A stretch of 64,000 bases of DNA, taken from the NCBI RefSeq assembly GCF_024741235.1, contig NZ_JANSKA010000001.1, positions 62,001 through 126,000 on the forward strand, given 5' to 3'. The stretch is from Tractidigestivibacter montrealensis. Lineage in GTDB: Bacteria > Actinomycetota > Coriobacteriia > Coriobacteriales > Atopobiaceae. Shown here one piece after another: positions 17,490 through 25,902 of the stretch. Position 1 is the first letter of the stretch, and each line of letters opens with the position of its first letter. Made by a program: the position numbers and the translations under genes. Under the pieces are notes generated by a model, which was not told the DNA's origin, did not search any database, and saw only the letters and a list, made by a program, of their open reading frames with translations.

Positions 17490-17586
17490 GTTGCATAGAT
17501 ATGTGTCTATGCAACCACAGTGCCAGGCGGGATTGAAATACCGGGCAGTGGGATTCGGTAACGGGATTCCGTTACCAGGTAAATTG
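17463..17586. repeat. Dispersed GGGATT/CCGGGCAA repeat, compound copy
   Basis: A first copy starts inside the aldolase C-terminus (CGGGATTGTTTTGCCGGGCA), a second lies at 17527-17586 with GGGATTCCGTTACC. Between them TTGCATAG and CTATGCAA form a hairpin. It probably serves as terminator between the convergent aldolase and LysR genes. Confidence 0.65.
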
Positions 17587-17616
17587 ATTGCATAGACGTA
17601 TGTCTATTAATCAAGG

Positions 17617-18510
17617 CTACTCAACCGTCAGGAACTCGTCGAGAAACACGTCGAGAAGCTCGTTCTTCCTCGTGGGGAGCCAGGCTGCCACCACGTGCAT
17701 CTCGCGTTCCTTACCCTTGAGTGGCAGCGCCACGACCTTCCCCCTTGCTGGCAGCGTCTCGGTAAGGTAGCCCGGCAAGAGCGCATACCCCAGCCCCGCC
17801 GCAACGCATAGCACGCTTGTCTCTACGTCCTCAGAGACATACGAGACATGCGGCCGCAAGCCTGCGGCAAGTAGCGTGTTGCCGATAATCTCGTTTTCGC
17901 CGTAGCCGCCCTCACCTCGGCAGATGTCTACAAGCGGGTATGCTGCCAGCTCTTCCATCGCGATGGCATCCCTGTGCGCAAGAGGGTGATTTGCCGGCAC
18001 CACCGCATAGAGCGGATAGTCGCGCAGCCTCACCCACTGCAGCGGGGCCATACTGCTTTCTTGATACAGCAGGTTAATGGCTACATCGATCTTCTCGGCC
18101 TTGAGCGCATCATACAGCTCGGCAACGTTTTCCCTCATGAACGACAGTCTCACGTTGGGGTTGTGCGCGTGGAAGGCAAACAGCATGTCGCCCAGGTTTG
18201 ACTGCTCGTATCCCTTGATGTAGCCCACCCGCAGCTCGCCAATGGGCCCGTTATCCGTGGCCCTTGCCCGCTCGACAGCCTCCTTTGAGCGGGCAAGAAT
18301 CGCCTGCGTATCCGCAAAGAACGACGTCCCTGCAGGAGTAAGCGCCACATGGTGATTGTCCCGGTCAAGCAAGCGACAGCCTATCTCGCGCTCGAGGCTC
18401 CTGACCTGGGTCGATATGCTTGCCTCGGAGACAAACAGCCGTCTGGCCGCCCGCGTGAACGAAAGCTCCTCCGCAACGGCGACGAAGTACTCAAGCTGCT
18501 TGGGGGTCAT
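17617..18510 (-). CDS. LysR-type transcriptional regulator
   Basis: From the ATG at 18510 (GGGAGAG upstream) the protein has 297 residues: an N-terminal winged helix (MTPKQLEYFVAVAEELSF, RRLFVSEASISTQVRSLE) and a type 2 periplasmic-binding-like effector domain. It is divergent from the flavin oxidoreductase gene, with 67 bp between the starts, so that gene is its likely target. ATCACATGAT at 18541-18550 (ATCA/TGAT dyad) is a candidate binding site. Confidence 0.9.
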   Translation of the reverse strand: MTPKQLEYFVAVAEELSFTRAARRLFVSEASISTQVRSLEREIGCRLLDRDNHHVALTPAGTSFFADTQAILARSKEAVERARATDNGPIGELRVGYIKGYEQSNLGDMLFAFHAHNPNVRLSFMRENVAELYDALKAEKIDVAINLLYQESSMAPLQWVRLRDYPLYAVVPANHPLAHRDAIAMEELAAYPLVDICRGEGGYGENEIIGNTLLAAGLRPHVSYVSEDVETSVLCVAAGLGYALLPGYLTETLPARGKVVALPLKGKEREMHVVAAWLPTRKNELLDVFLDEFLTVE

Positions 18511-18577
18511 TGTCTCTCCCCTCGATGATAGGGAAACCAAATCACATGATAAGAAACGGAGAGAACCACGACAACTC

Positions 18578-20803
18578 ATGAGTCTCTACGATTCGATTAT
18601 CGAAAGGCCAGCAAAGCGTTTCGCAGCAGAGCGAGAAGGCAAGCCCGCAGAGAAGAGGAGAACCCCCCTCATGGCATTTCCAGGCAAAAGCAGCAGGGAG
18701 ACAGCACCCAGCACGGTAGTCCGTTCCGTCGACGAGGCACGAGCTCAGTATGCGAACAGGCCGGGTGCAAAGAAGTATCCCCATGTATTCAATCCCATCG
18801 AGATTCGTGGCAGGGTCTATCGCAACCGACTGATTGCGGCGCCAACCATGTTCTTCCATGCGGCGTACTTCATCCCCGAGATACGCGAGAACATCTACCG
18901 CATGGTCGAAGTCCGTGCCAAGGGCGGCTTTGGCTGCGTTGCGACAGGCGAGCTTCCTCTCAACTTCGAGGAAGGACGCGGAGCGTTCATGGACCGCGCA
19001 ATCGACGTGAGGCACTTCTACGGCAGTGACTTCGACTCCGCAAAGGAGTATGCAGATCGCATACACGCAGGTGGTGCCCTCGCATACCTCGAGGTGTCCC
19101 ACGAGGGCCTCGAAGCGGATGATGCTGCGGAGCCTTGGGGACCGGACGACTTCGTGCGCGAGGATGGGCGACACGTCTTTGGGATGGACCGCCAGATGAT
19201 GGAGAAGGTCTGCCGCGACTTCTTCCAGGTGGGGCGCTTTGCGGCGGCAGCGGGATTCGACGGGGTGCTTCTGCACGGAGGCCACGGCTTTCTCATCCAG
19301 CAGTTTGTCTCGCCGCTCTTCAACCACCGCACCGACGAATTTGGCGGATCCATCGAGAACCGCTCTCGCTTCCCCAAGATGGCCCTTCGCGCACTGCGCG
19401 CAGGCATGGGCGAGGACATGGTGCTCGAGCTGCGCATGAGTGCGGAAGATGGCGAGAAGGGCGGCATGACCCTCGAAGACTCCTGCGGCTTTGCCGAGCA
19501 GATCGACGGTCTGGTAGACATCTTCCATGTGTCGAACGGCATCAAGAAGTTGGGCAACCGCGGGGACACATTCAGCGACATCTTCGATCCGCACGGCGTG
19601 AACCTGGAGCGCGCGGCAGCCATCAAGGCGCACCTGCACAAGAGTCTGGTTGCGGTGGTCGGAGGCTTCAACAGTGTGGCCCAGGCAGAGGATGCCATTG
19701 CGGAAGGCAAGGCCGACTTTGTGGAGTGTGCACGCCAGTGCTTTGCCGACCCCGACTTCATCGAGAAGACCCTCGATGGCAGAGAAAACATGGTCCATCG
19801 CTGCGTGCGCTGCTTCCACTGCTATCCGGGATTCTGCGAGCACCCAACCGACATCCCGCTGTGGTACCAACTTCCCCCCGAAGAGTTCATGAAGATCTAC
19901 AGTCCCGCGGTGATGGGTGACTGCTCGATCAACCCCAACTCTGGGCTGGGATACTACCCGGACCGCCTGCCCAAGCCCCAGGCAAGAAGGAACGTGCTCG
20001 TGGTGGGCGGCGGCGTGGGCGGCATGCAGGCGGCTATCACGGCAGCAAGGCGCGGTCACAAGGTGACGCTGGCCGAGAAGGGGGAAAGACTGGGGGGAGT
20101 CCTTCTTTTTGCGGAGCACGACCACGACAAGCGGGAATGGATGGACTTCGAGCGCGTCCTCGAGCGCGAGCTTGCCGAATCAGGCACAACTGTTGAGCTA
20201 CATACCCGCGTGGACGAGAACTACCTGCGCGCCAAGAGCCCTGACTATGTGATTCTGGCAGTTGGCGCACACAACCGGACCTGCCCTCTCCCTGGAGCCG
20301 AGCGGGCGATGGACGCGGCAGACACCTTCTTCCACATGGACCAAATCGGTCACTCTGTGGTGATTGCCGGCGGTGGGCTCACGGCTTGTGAGACGGCGCT
20401 CAACCTTGCAGCAGCAGGACACGAGGTAACCATTGTGGCGCGCAAGCCTCGTCTTACCCCCTCGACCTTTGGCTACTATCGCAACGCCCTTCTGGACGAG
20501 ATGGATCGTCGGGGGATCAAGCAGTTCCTCTCAACATGCCCCCTTGCGTTCACGGATGAGGGTCTGGTCTGCGAAAAGGCGACGGACGAGAAGGGAACGC
20601 CAGGAGGTGAAAGGCTGGTGGTCTCTGCGGATACGTACGTTTACTCCTTTGGCATGGACCCCAACTCTGATGAGGTCGAGCGGCTCACAAGGGCCGCGGA
20701 GGCCGTTGGGGCAAAGGTGACCAACGTGGGCAACTCGAAAGCGGCGGGCATTGTTCGAGACGCAGTCCACGGCGGCGACCAGGCGGCGATGTCGATTCTT
20801 TAG
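18578..20803 (+). CDS. Old-Yellow-Enzyme-type NADH:flavin oxidoreductase with FeS and FAD/NAD domains
   Basis: The 741-residue enzyme has the 2,4-dienoyl-CoA reductase/BaiCD/TMA dehydrogenase architecture. An FMN TIM barrel covers about residues 70-400 (FNPIEIRGRVYRNRLIAAPT, HGGHGFLIQQF, GGSIENRSRF). A cysteine cluster (CVRCFHC near 407) binds 4Fe-4S, followed by two Rossmann parts (GGGVGG near 476, GGGLTACE near 597). Such enzymes reduce activated C=C bonds or similar substrates anaerobically; the substrate is unknown. It has an N-terminal extension of about 65 residues. An ATG at 18671 with AGGAG upstream is an alternative start. Probably regulated by the divergent LysR protein. Confidence 0.85.
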   Translation: MSLYDSIIERPAKRFAAEREGKPAEKRRTPLMAFPGKSSRETAPSTVVRSVDEARAQYANRPGAKKYPHVFNPIEIRGRVYRNRLIAAPTMFFHAAYFIPEIRENIYRMVEVRAKGGFGCVATGELPLNFEEGRGAFMDRAIDVRHFYGSDFDSAKEYADRIHAGGALAYLEVSHEGLEADDAAEPWGPDDFVREDGRHVFGMDRQMMEKVCRDFFQVGRFAAAAGFDGVLLHGGHGFLIQQFVSPLFNHRTDEFGGSIENRSRFPKMALRALRAGMGEDMVLELRMSAEDGEKGGMTLEDSCGFAEQIDGLVDIFHVSNGIKKLGNRGDTFSDIFDPHGVNLERAAAIKAHLHKSLVAVVGGFNSVAQAEDAIAEGKADFVECARQCFADPDFIEKTLDGRENMVHRCVRCFHCYPGFCEHPTDIPLWYQLPPEEFMKIYSPAVMGDCSINPNSGLGYYPDRLPKPQARRNVLVVGGGVGGMQAAITAARRGHKVTLAEKGERLGGVLLFAEHDHDKREWMDFERVLERELAESGTTVELHTRVDENYLRAKSPDYVILAVGAHNRTCPLPGAERAMDAADTFFHMDQIGHSVVIAGGGLTACETALNLAAAGHEVTIVARKPRLTPSTFGYYRNALLDEMDRRGIKQFLSTCPLAFTDEGLVCEKATDEKGTPGGERLVVSADTYVYSFGMDPNSDEVERLTRAAEAVGAKVTNVGNSKAAGIVRDAVHGGDQAAMSIL

Positions 20804-20808
20804 ACCGC

Positions 20809-20852
20809 GCGGGATTGAGTTGCCGGGCAATGGGATTCCGTTGCCCGGCAAA
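20809..20852. repeat. Dispersed GGGATTCC palindromic repeat, single copy
   Basis: GCGGGATTGAG is followed by TTGCCGGGCAA, TGGGATTCCG and TTGCCCGGCAA; the outer parts are self-complementary. It starts 6 bp past the oxidoreductase stop. Confidence 0.7.
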
Positions 20853-20875
20853 CAGACTGCATCGGTTGCATGAGC

Positions 20876-20914
20876 GCGCAATACGGCCTACGTATCCAGC
20901 AGGCCGTATTGCGC
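20876..20914 (-). terminator. Hairpin overlapping the 3' end of the small helical protein gene
   Basis: A perfect 13-bp stem (20876-20888 with 20902-20914) includes the last codons and stop of the 67-residue ORF. It lies between convergent genes, so it can end both transcripts. Confidence 0.55.
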
Positions 20915-21088
20915 GTACTTGTCGAGCATCATCTTGTAGAGCATGCGGTTGGAGAAGTACTGGCGGTACGTGACCGTCCTCACCTTGCCCTCCGCCTTGA
21001 GCCTGTCCATCTCGGCCTGCTCGAACGCCGCCTGTTTCCGAACGTCCGCGAGCATCTCTTCGAACGCAGCTAGCCTGTCCATTGCCAT
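20888..21088 (-). CDS. Small helical protein of unknown function (66 residues)
   Basis: The ATG at 21088 follows GGAGG closely. The product is predicted to be all-helical and charged (MDRLAAFEEMLADVRKQ ... TYRQYFSNRMLYKMMLDKYA). The ordered amphipathic pattern and good ribosome site argue that it is real. I do not recognise the family. The 250 bp upstream of it, to about 21340, shows no gene. Confidence 0.55.
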   Translation of the reverse strand: MAMDRLAAFEEMLADVRKQAAFEQAEMDRLKAEGKVRTVTYRQYFSNRMLYKMMLDKYAQYGLLDT

Positions 21089-21349
21089 CACACCTCCAGT
21101 AGACGGCTCGCTTCAGGTTACCAGGGTGGACGTCAGTGATACGCCACGCTATCACGACGGCTCCCAGCGAAATAATAGTCGCCGATGGCACCCTCGGAAC
21201 GACGCCCCAAGCGAGTTTCAACGTTTAAAAGCACGCACGAAAATGATGCCGATCCGTAGCCTTCTGGAAAGACGCCGCCGAGAAGTGCACGAGGTTGTAT
21301 TGGCGTGCGCTGTTTTTTCGCGAGATTTCGTTTCCTAGCAACTGAGTTG

Positions 21350-21580
21350 ATGAGCATGATCTACACCGTTCGCGGCGAGCAGGCCATGCTCGACAGCGAC
21401 CTCGCGAAGCTTTACGGTCTGGAGACCAGAGCGCTCAATCAAGCCGTCACGAGGAACCCCGACCGCTTCCCGGAGCTCTTCTGCTTCAGACTCACGAAAA
21501 ATGAGATGGTGATCCGCGGGCATGTCCGTCACGATATGGACGCACCCAAAGACCGAACTCACTGGACGCGACGTAGAAGC
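21350..21580 (+). pseudogene. ORF6N/KilA-N-type phage protein fragment
   Basis: The segment MSMIYTVRGEQAMLDSDLAK, LYGLETRALNQAVTRNPDRF and FRLTKNEM is a clear ORF6N domain, found in phage antirepressors and mobile elements. Homology stops near 21540. A dispersed-repeat fragment (21584-21610) interrupts what follows, and the frame then runs into unrelated sequence. I read it as a 5' fragment left by an excised or decayed element. Confidence 0.65.
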
Positions 21581-21583
21581 TCA

Positions 21584-21610
21584 ACGGGATTGAGTTGCCC
21601 GACAATTGAG
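21584..21610. repeat. Partial copy of the dispersed repeat
   Basis: ACGGGATTGAGTTGCCCGACAATTGAG resembles the left part of the copy at 20809, inserted in the element debris. The 100 bp from here to 21711 hold nothing recognisable. Confidence 0.45.
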
Positions 21611-21710
21611 TTAGATGCAGAAAATGCTACTGGGGGATTTGAGGAATCCAATCTGCCGAAGTTCCCAACTATGCCGAGAAAAGCTGTAATCACATTAGCA
21701 GTGAAGAAGA

Positions 21711-21992
21711 CTAAGCTGAACGAGCACGGCTTCCCCATCGACGACGGGAGGCCCTACTCCCGGAGCAACAGGCGCAAGCGGGTACGCAGGCACTATCCAG
21801 GGCTCCGCTTCCACGAGCTGCAGCGCACGAGCATCTCGCTAATGATCGCAAACTGCGTGGACTTCCGCACCGCCAGCGAGCGCGCCAGCTACAGCAAGGT
21901 CTCCGCCACGATCCACGATGGACATCCACAGCGATGCCTTCTCCGAAAACGACAGAACATTCGCGGACGTGGTTGGAAAGTTTCTAAACTAA
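21711..21992 (+). pseudogene. C-terminal remnant of a tyrosine integrase
   Basis: Residues LNEHGFPIDDGRPYSRSNRR, RFHELQRTSISLMIAN and FRTASERASYSKVSATI match the end of the intact integrase at 30583-31884 almost word for word. Around 21910 the frame shifts and then continues as TMDIHSDAFSENDRTFADVV with a stop at 21990-21992. The catalytic HxxR has become HELQR and the catalytic tyrosine region reads DIHSDAF instead of DIYSHAF, so it is dead. It marks an earlier insertion by a sister element of the island at 30.3 kb. Confidence 0.8.
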
Positions 21993-21999
21993 ATAACAA

Positions 22000-22032
22000 G
22001 GTACCGCACGGCGTCGAGAGCCGAACGGTACC
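22000..22032 (-). terminator. Terminator of the sugar-acid operon
   Basis: GGTACCG and CGGTACC arms (22000-22006, 22026-22032) enclose a smaller CGGC/GCCG stem. On the minus strand the hairpin is followed by TTGTTATTT, 35 bp past the stop of the IlvD/Edd gene. Confidence 0.55.
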
Positions 22033-22066
22033 TCAAAGGAGTTTCCCACCGCAAGAATTGCAATAG

Positions 22067-23707
22067 TTAGCTCAACACAGCACCGGTCTTCGCAGAAGCC
22101 ACCTGCTTCGAGTAACGTTCGAGCAGATGTCCTCCGTTCTCGTGAATAACCGGCTCCCACGATGCGCGACGCGCACTCAGCTCCTCGTCTGAGACGTTCA
22201 GCTCGATGAGGTTCTTGTTGAGGTCAACATGAATCTCGTCGCCATCCCTCACGAGGGCGATTGCCCCTCCCTCGAACGCCTCGGGGCAGAGATATCCTAC
22301 CGAAAGGCCGCCAGAAGCACCTGAGAAGCGGCCATCCGTAATAACTGCCGAATTGGGAATGCCCTTCATAATCTCGGTGACGCGGTGCAGTTCCTTCATT
22401 CCGGGTCCCCCCTTGGGACCCTCGTAGCGCACGACAACACCGGTGCCAGGCTTGATGGCATGCGCATTGTATGCAGCAAACGCTTCCTCCTCGGATTCGA
22501 AAACCTGGGCCTTGCCTGTCCAAACATGCTGCTCGGCCGGCACAGCGCTGGTTTTCACGAGTGCACCTTCGGGAGCAAGGTTTCCATAGAGCACCTGTAT
22601 TCCATTGCAGACCGAATCTGGGTCATCCTGCGTCCGGATGATGGAGCGGTCAACCGGAACGTCCCTGTCAAGGTTCTCGCCTAGCGTTCTGCCAGTAACG
22701 GTCATTGCCGAGGTGTCGAGGTCCCCCTCAATGGTCTTGAGCACAGCGGGGACGCCACCAGCCTTGTAGAGGTTGATGCAGCTGATGTCACCATTGGGGA
22801 CGACGTTGCACACGACGGGAGTGTGGCTGGTGATGTCGGCAACCCTATCCCAGGTAACCTCCAGTCCAAGCTCATGCGCGAGGGCCGGGAGATGCACCAT
22901 CGCGTTGAGGGACCCGCCGATAGAGGCAAGGAGCTTTACTGCATTGTCAAGGGCCCCTTGGGTCATGATGTCGGAAGGGCAAATCCCCTTGCGAACAAGC
23001 TCGACGACACGCGCACCGGTCTGCCTGGCGCTGAACCTACGCTGGCTTGTCGAACTCGGCCAGAGGGCGCCGTACGGAAGCATCATGCCGAGCGCTTCCG
23101 AGAGGCACCCCATGGTGTTTGCGGTGCCCAAGAACGGGCAGATGCCGGGCCCTGTGTAGTACTTGAGCGTCCCCTCAATAACGTCGCGCTCCGAAGCCTC
23201 GCCACGCAGGAACGCCGCACGGAGAGCCTTGGATTGCGAGGGCTTTATCTCGTCATAGCAGGGTCCTGCGGTAACGATGGCGGAGGGGAGGTTGATGCGC
23301 GCTGCGGCGTTGAGCATGCCTGGGATGATCTTGTCGCATGATCCCATGTAGACGGCTCCGTCAAAAACCCCCTCTCCCACAATCATGGCCTCGCAGGAGT
23401 CGGTGATGAGGTCGCGGTGCGGCAAGCAGTAGCGCATACCAGGATGCCCTTGGGCGACACCATCACACATGCCGATAGTGTTGAACTCTATTGGTTCCCC
23501 ACCAGCCTCGAGCACGCCCTTCTTAACCTCGGCAGCAAGCTGCCGGAGTGGCTCGTGGCCAGGACAGACCTCATTCCAGCTGTTTGCGATCGCAATGAGC
23601 GGTTTATCGGGGTCCTCCAGCGAGTCAATCGAAATGCCCGCCGACGCGAGGTGTGCCTTTGATATGGCCCTCTGAAATGGTTCGAGCTGATCAATCTTGC
23701 GTTGCAT
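22067..23707 (-). CDS. IlvD/Edd-family sugar-acid dehydratase
   Basis: The 546-residue Fe-S dehydratase belongs to the dihydroxyacid/6-phosphogluconate dehydratase family. Cluster and active-site parts are seen as CDGVAQGHPGMRYCLPHRD, GSCDKIIPGM, TANTMGCLSEA and TDGRFSGASGG. The start at 23707 has GGGAAAC upstream; a longer ORF to 23773 has none. It is the last gene of the minus-strand operon. The context (KDPGal-type aldolase, lactonase, DgoD-like enzyme) points to a hexonate or pentonate, or its phosphate, rather than branched-chain amino-acid synthesis. Confidence 0.85.
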   Translation of the reverse strand: MQRKIDQLEPFQRAISKAHLASAGISIDSLEDPDKPLIAIANSWNEVCPGHEPLRQLAAEVKKGVLEAGGEPIEFNTIGMCDGVAQGHPGMRYCLPHRDLITDSCEAMIVGEGVFDGAVYMGSCDKIIPGMLNAAARINLPSAIVTAGPCYDEIKPSQSKALRAAFLRGEASERDVIEGTLKYYTGPGICPFLGTANTMGCLSEALGMMLPYGALWPSSTSQRRFSARQTGARVVELVRKGICPSDIMTQGALDNAVKLLASIGGSLNAMVHLPALAHELGLEVTWDRVADITSHTPVVCNVVPNGDISCINLYKAGGVPAVLKTIEGDLDTSAMTVTGRTLGENLDRDVPVDRSIIRTQDDPDSVCNGIQVLYGNLAPEGALVKTSAVPAEQHVWTGKAQVFESEEEAFAAYNAHAIKPGTGVVVRYEGPKGGPGMKELHRVTEIMKGIPNSAVITDGRFSGASGGLSVGYLCPEAFEGGAIALVRDGDEIHVDLNKNLIELNVSDEELSARRASWEPVIHENGGHLLERYSKQVASAKTGAVLS

Positions 23708-23763
23708 TATAGTTTCCCTTTCCTGTAAGACAATGAGAGCGAGGAAGTGCTTTTTCGGAGGGA

Positions 23764-24669
23764 TTACGACCAATCTAGGACGTGCATGGGGTTTTCCACG
23801 AGCATCCGCCAGTAGTCGCGTTCTTCAATCTCCTTGAGGAGTTGCTCTTTGAGGCCGGTGAGGATGTAGTCAAGGCCGGGCATACCACCATATGACTTGA
23901 AGTAGTTCTTTTTGCCCATGTCTCCCGCTAGGCAAACTTGGCCACCGAAGCCAGAGCAAACAAAGTCCTTCAATAGCGACACTCGAACGGAGTCATGTCC
24001 CACAAAATCCCTACCAACATGATCGAAGGAAAGGAACGCTCCTCTCTTCATTAAGGATTTCATGTAGGCGGGGTCAAGGGTTAGGTCCGTGTGTGAGAGG
24101 CACACGTGTGCCAAGTTCATGCCCCCAGCCTCGAGCAGGTCGAGTTGCTCCATGCCCATCGTGCCCTTGTCGCAGTGTGTAATAACAGGGAGATGATGCT
24201 CAGATGCAACCTGGGCGACAATTTTAATCGCCCGTCTCTCCCGCTCCGTGACCTTTCCCAAGGATGTGCCAATCTTGACAGCCGCCGGCTTGACCTTCGA
24301 AAAGCCTATTCCATCTTCAATCTCGCGTGTCAGCTCGTGAGCAATCTCTTCGTCAGACAGACTGTCAAACCAGCGCGGAAGCCAAAGGTCCTTGTGAAAT
24401 CCCGTGACACAGAGCACATTGATGCCAGCTTGCTTGGATATCAAGCGGAGGGCCTCGGGATTTCGACCGTATGCAAGCGGCGTCATGTCCACGATGGTAC
24501 AGCCGCCCGCCGCCTTGAACAGCTCGGCCTCCTCGATACTTTTCGAGGGCACGTCGAGAGTGTAGTCATAGTAGCGTTCGAGCTCGTCGGGAGAGACGTA
24601 GAGGTGTTCGTGAATGTAGGTTGTCCCAAGATCTTGTGGGTCAATCTCTCCGAGGACGGTGTTAATCAT
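23764..24669 (-). CDS. Phosphotriesterase-family lactonase
   Basis: The 301-residue amidohydrolase-superfamily protein has the family metal ligands: HEHL (residues 20-23), a lysine in VKIGTS that would be carboxylated, THCDKG, SHTD and the aspartate of LAGDMG. PTE-family proteins next to PTS genes in other bacteria hydrolyse furanose lactones or their phosphates; the same is inferred here. It lies 57 bp before the IlvD/Edd gene start and 7 bp after the dehydratase gene. Confidence 0.8.
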   Translation of the reverse strand: MINTVLGEIDPQDLGTTYIHEHLYVSPDELERYYDYTLDVPSKSIEEAELFKAAGGCTIVDMTPLAYGRNPEALRLISKQAGINVLCVTGFHKDLWLPRWFDSLSDEEIAHELTREIEDGIGFSKVKPAAVKIGTSLGKVTERERRAIKIVAQVASEHHLPVITHCDKGTMGMEQLDLLEAGGMNLAHVCLSHTDLTLDPAYMKSLMKRGAFLSFDHVGRDFVGHDSVRVSLLKDFVCSGFGGQVCLAGDMGKKNYFKSYGGMPGLDYILTGLKEQLLKEIEERDYWRMLVENPMHVLDWS

Positions 24670-24675
24670 GGCTAC

Positions 24676-25821
24676 CTACCATTCCGCTATGGTTCCGTCA
24701 TAGTTCTTCCAGCTGGGATTTCTCCAGACAAGGCCCTCGGCAGAAACCGCCTTAACTTTCTCCTCGTCGATTTCCAGTCCCAGCCCAGGCCCGCTGGGAA
24801 CATCAACGTATCCGTCCGAATACTGAAAGACCTCTTTGTTCTTAACGAAGTCGAGAAGATCGAAGCCCTGATTGTAATGGATGCCTAGGCTCTGCTCCTG
24901 AATGAACACGTTGGGTGAGCACGCATCGACCTGAAGGGTTGCAGCAAGAGCGATGGGCCCATAGGGAGCGTGAGGTGCAGCAGCCATATCGAACGCCTCG
25001 GCCATCGCGATAATCTTACGCATCTCGAGGATGCCCCCGCAGAGCGACACGTCTGGCTGGATGATATCAACTGCCCCCTGCACAAACAGGCGCTTGAACT
25101 CCCAGCGCGAATACAGGCGCTCTCCCGTGGCGATAGGGATGGGTACCTCCCGGGAGATGTCATCAAACGATTCCCAGTTCTCCGGAAGAACAGGCTCCTC
25201 AATGAACATGGGGTGATACGGGGCAAGGGCATACGCGAGAACCTTTGCCATTGGCTTGTGGACGCGACCATGGAAGTCGATACCGATTTCGATTTCGTTC
25301 CCGCAAGCACTCCGGATTGACTCTACCCTGTCGACAACCTGCTGAACCTTGTCGTAGGTATCAACGTAATGAAGCTCTTCCGTTGCGTTCATCTTCACGG
25401 CGCGGAAACCCTTCGCCAGCCTATCCGCGGCGCCATTCGCGACATCAGACGGCCGATCCCCGCCAATCCAGGAATATACCCGCACGCGGTCGCGCGCCTT
25501 CCCTCCCAGAAGCTGCCAAACTGGGACGCCGAGAGCCTTACCCTTGATGTCCCAAAGTGCCATCTCGAGTCCAGAAACAATGGTCCCGTTAATCGGGCCA
25601 CCACGAAAGAAGGATCTGTGCAGCTCTTGCCAAATCCTCTCAATCTCGAAGGGATCGCGACCGACGATTCGCTGGGAAAGCTCCCTTGCTCCCTCGACGA
25701 CTGTTCGCGTTTTGGTCCCTGAGACCATTTCTCCCCACCCGCTGACACCCTCGTCAGTCTCGACCTTGCAGAAAATCCATCTTGGTTTTACCTCGTAAAT
25801 CTGAACTCCGGTGATCTTCAT
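24676..25821 (-). CDS. dgoD: D-galactonate dehydratase-like enolase-superfamily enzyme
   Basis: The protein (381 residues) aligns over its length with DgoD as I know it: RWIFCKVETDEGVSGWGE, GMALWDIKGKALG-type region, SWIGGDRPSDV, IGIDFHGRVHKPMAKVL, FIEEPVLPEN, IATGERLYSRWEFKR, APHAPYGPIALAA and QEQSLGIHYNQG. The DFH, EEP and GER residues bind Mg and act in catalysis. It should convert galactonate to 2-keto-3-deoxygalactonate. The start at 25821 is preferred because GAGG lies 6 bp upstream, while the ATG at 25827 touches it. Confidence 0.85.
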   Translation of the reverse strand: MKITGVQIYEVKPRWIFCKVETDEGVSGWGEMVSGTKTRTVVEGARELSQRIVGRDPFEIERIWQELHRSFFRGGPINGTIVSGLEMALWDIKGKALGVPVWQLLGGKARDRVRVYSWIGGDRPSDVANGAADRLAKGFRAVKMNATEELHYVDTYDKVQQVVDRVESIRSACGNEIEIGIDFHGRVHKPMAKVLAYALAPYHPMFIEEPVLPENWESFDDISREVPIPIATGERLYSRWEFKRLFVQGAVDIIQPDVSLCGGILEMRKIIAMAEAFDMAAAPHAPYGPIALAATLQVDACSPNVFIQEQSLGIHYNQGFDLLDFVKNKEVFQYSDGYVDVPSGPGLGLEIDEEKVKAVSAEGLVWRNPSWKNYDGTIAEW

Positions 25822-25902
25822 TGCCATCCTCGCTATTCGTTGGAAAGAGAGGGGCAGAGCGTGATGCTCCGCCCCTCATGCGGGTACTGCGTGTATAGGG
25901 AA

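Noticed and set aside
18542-20125. 527-codon minus-strand frame opposite the flavin oxidoreductase
   Set aside because: The plus strand encodes an enzyme with intact FMN, FeS and FAD motifs; the minus frame shows none.
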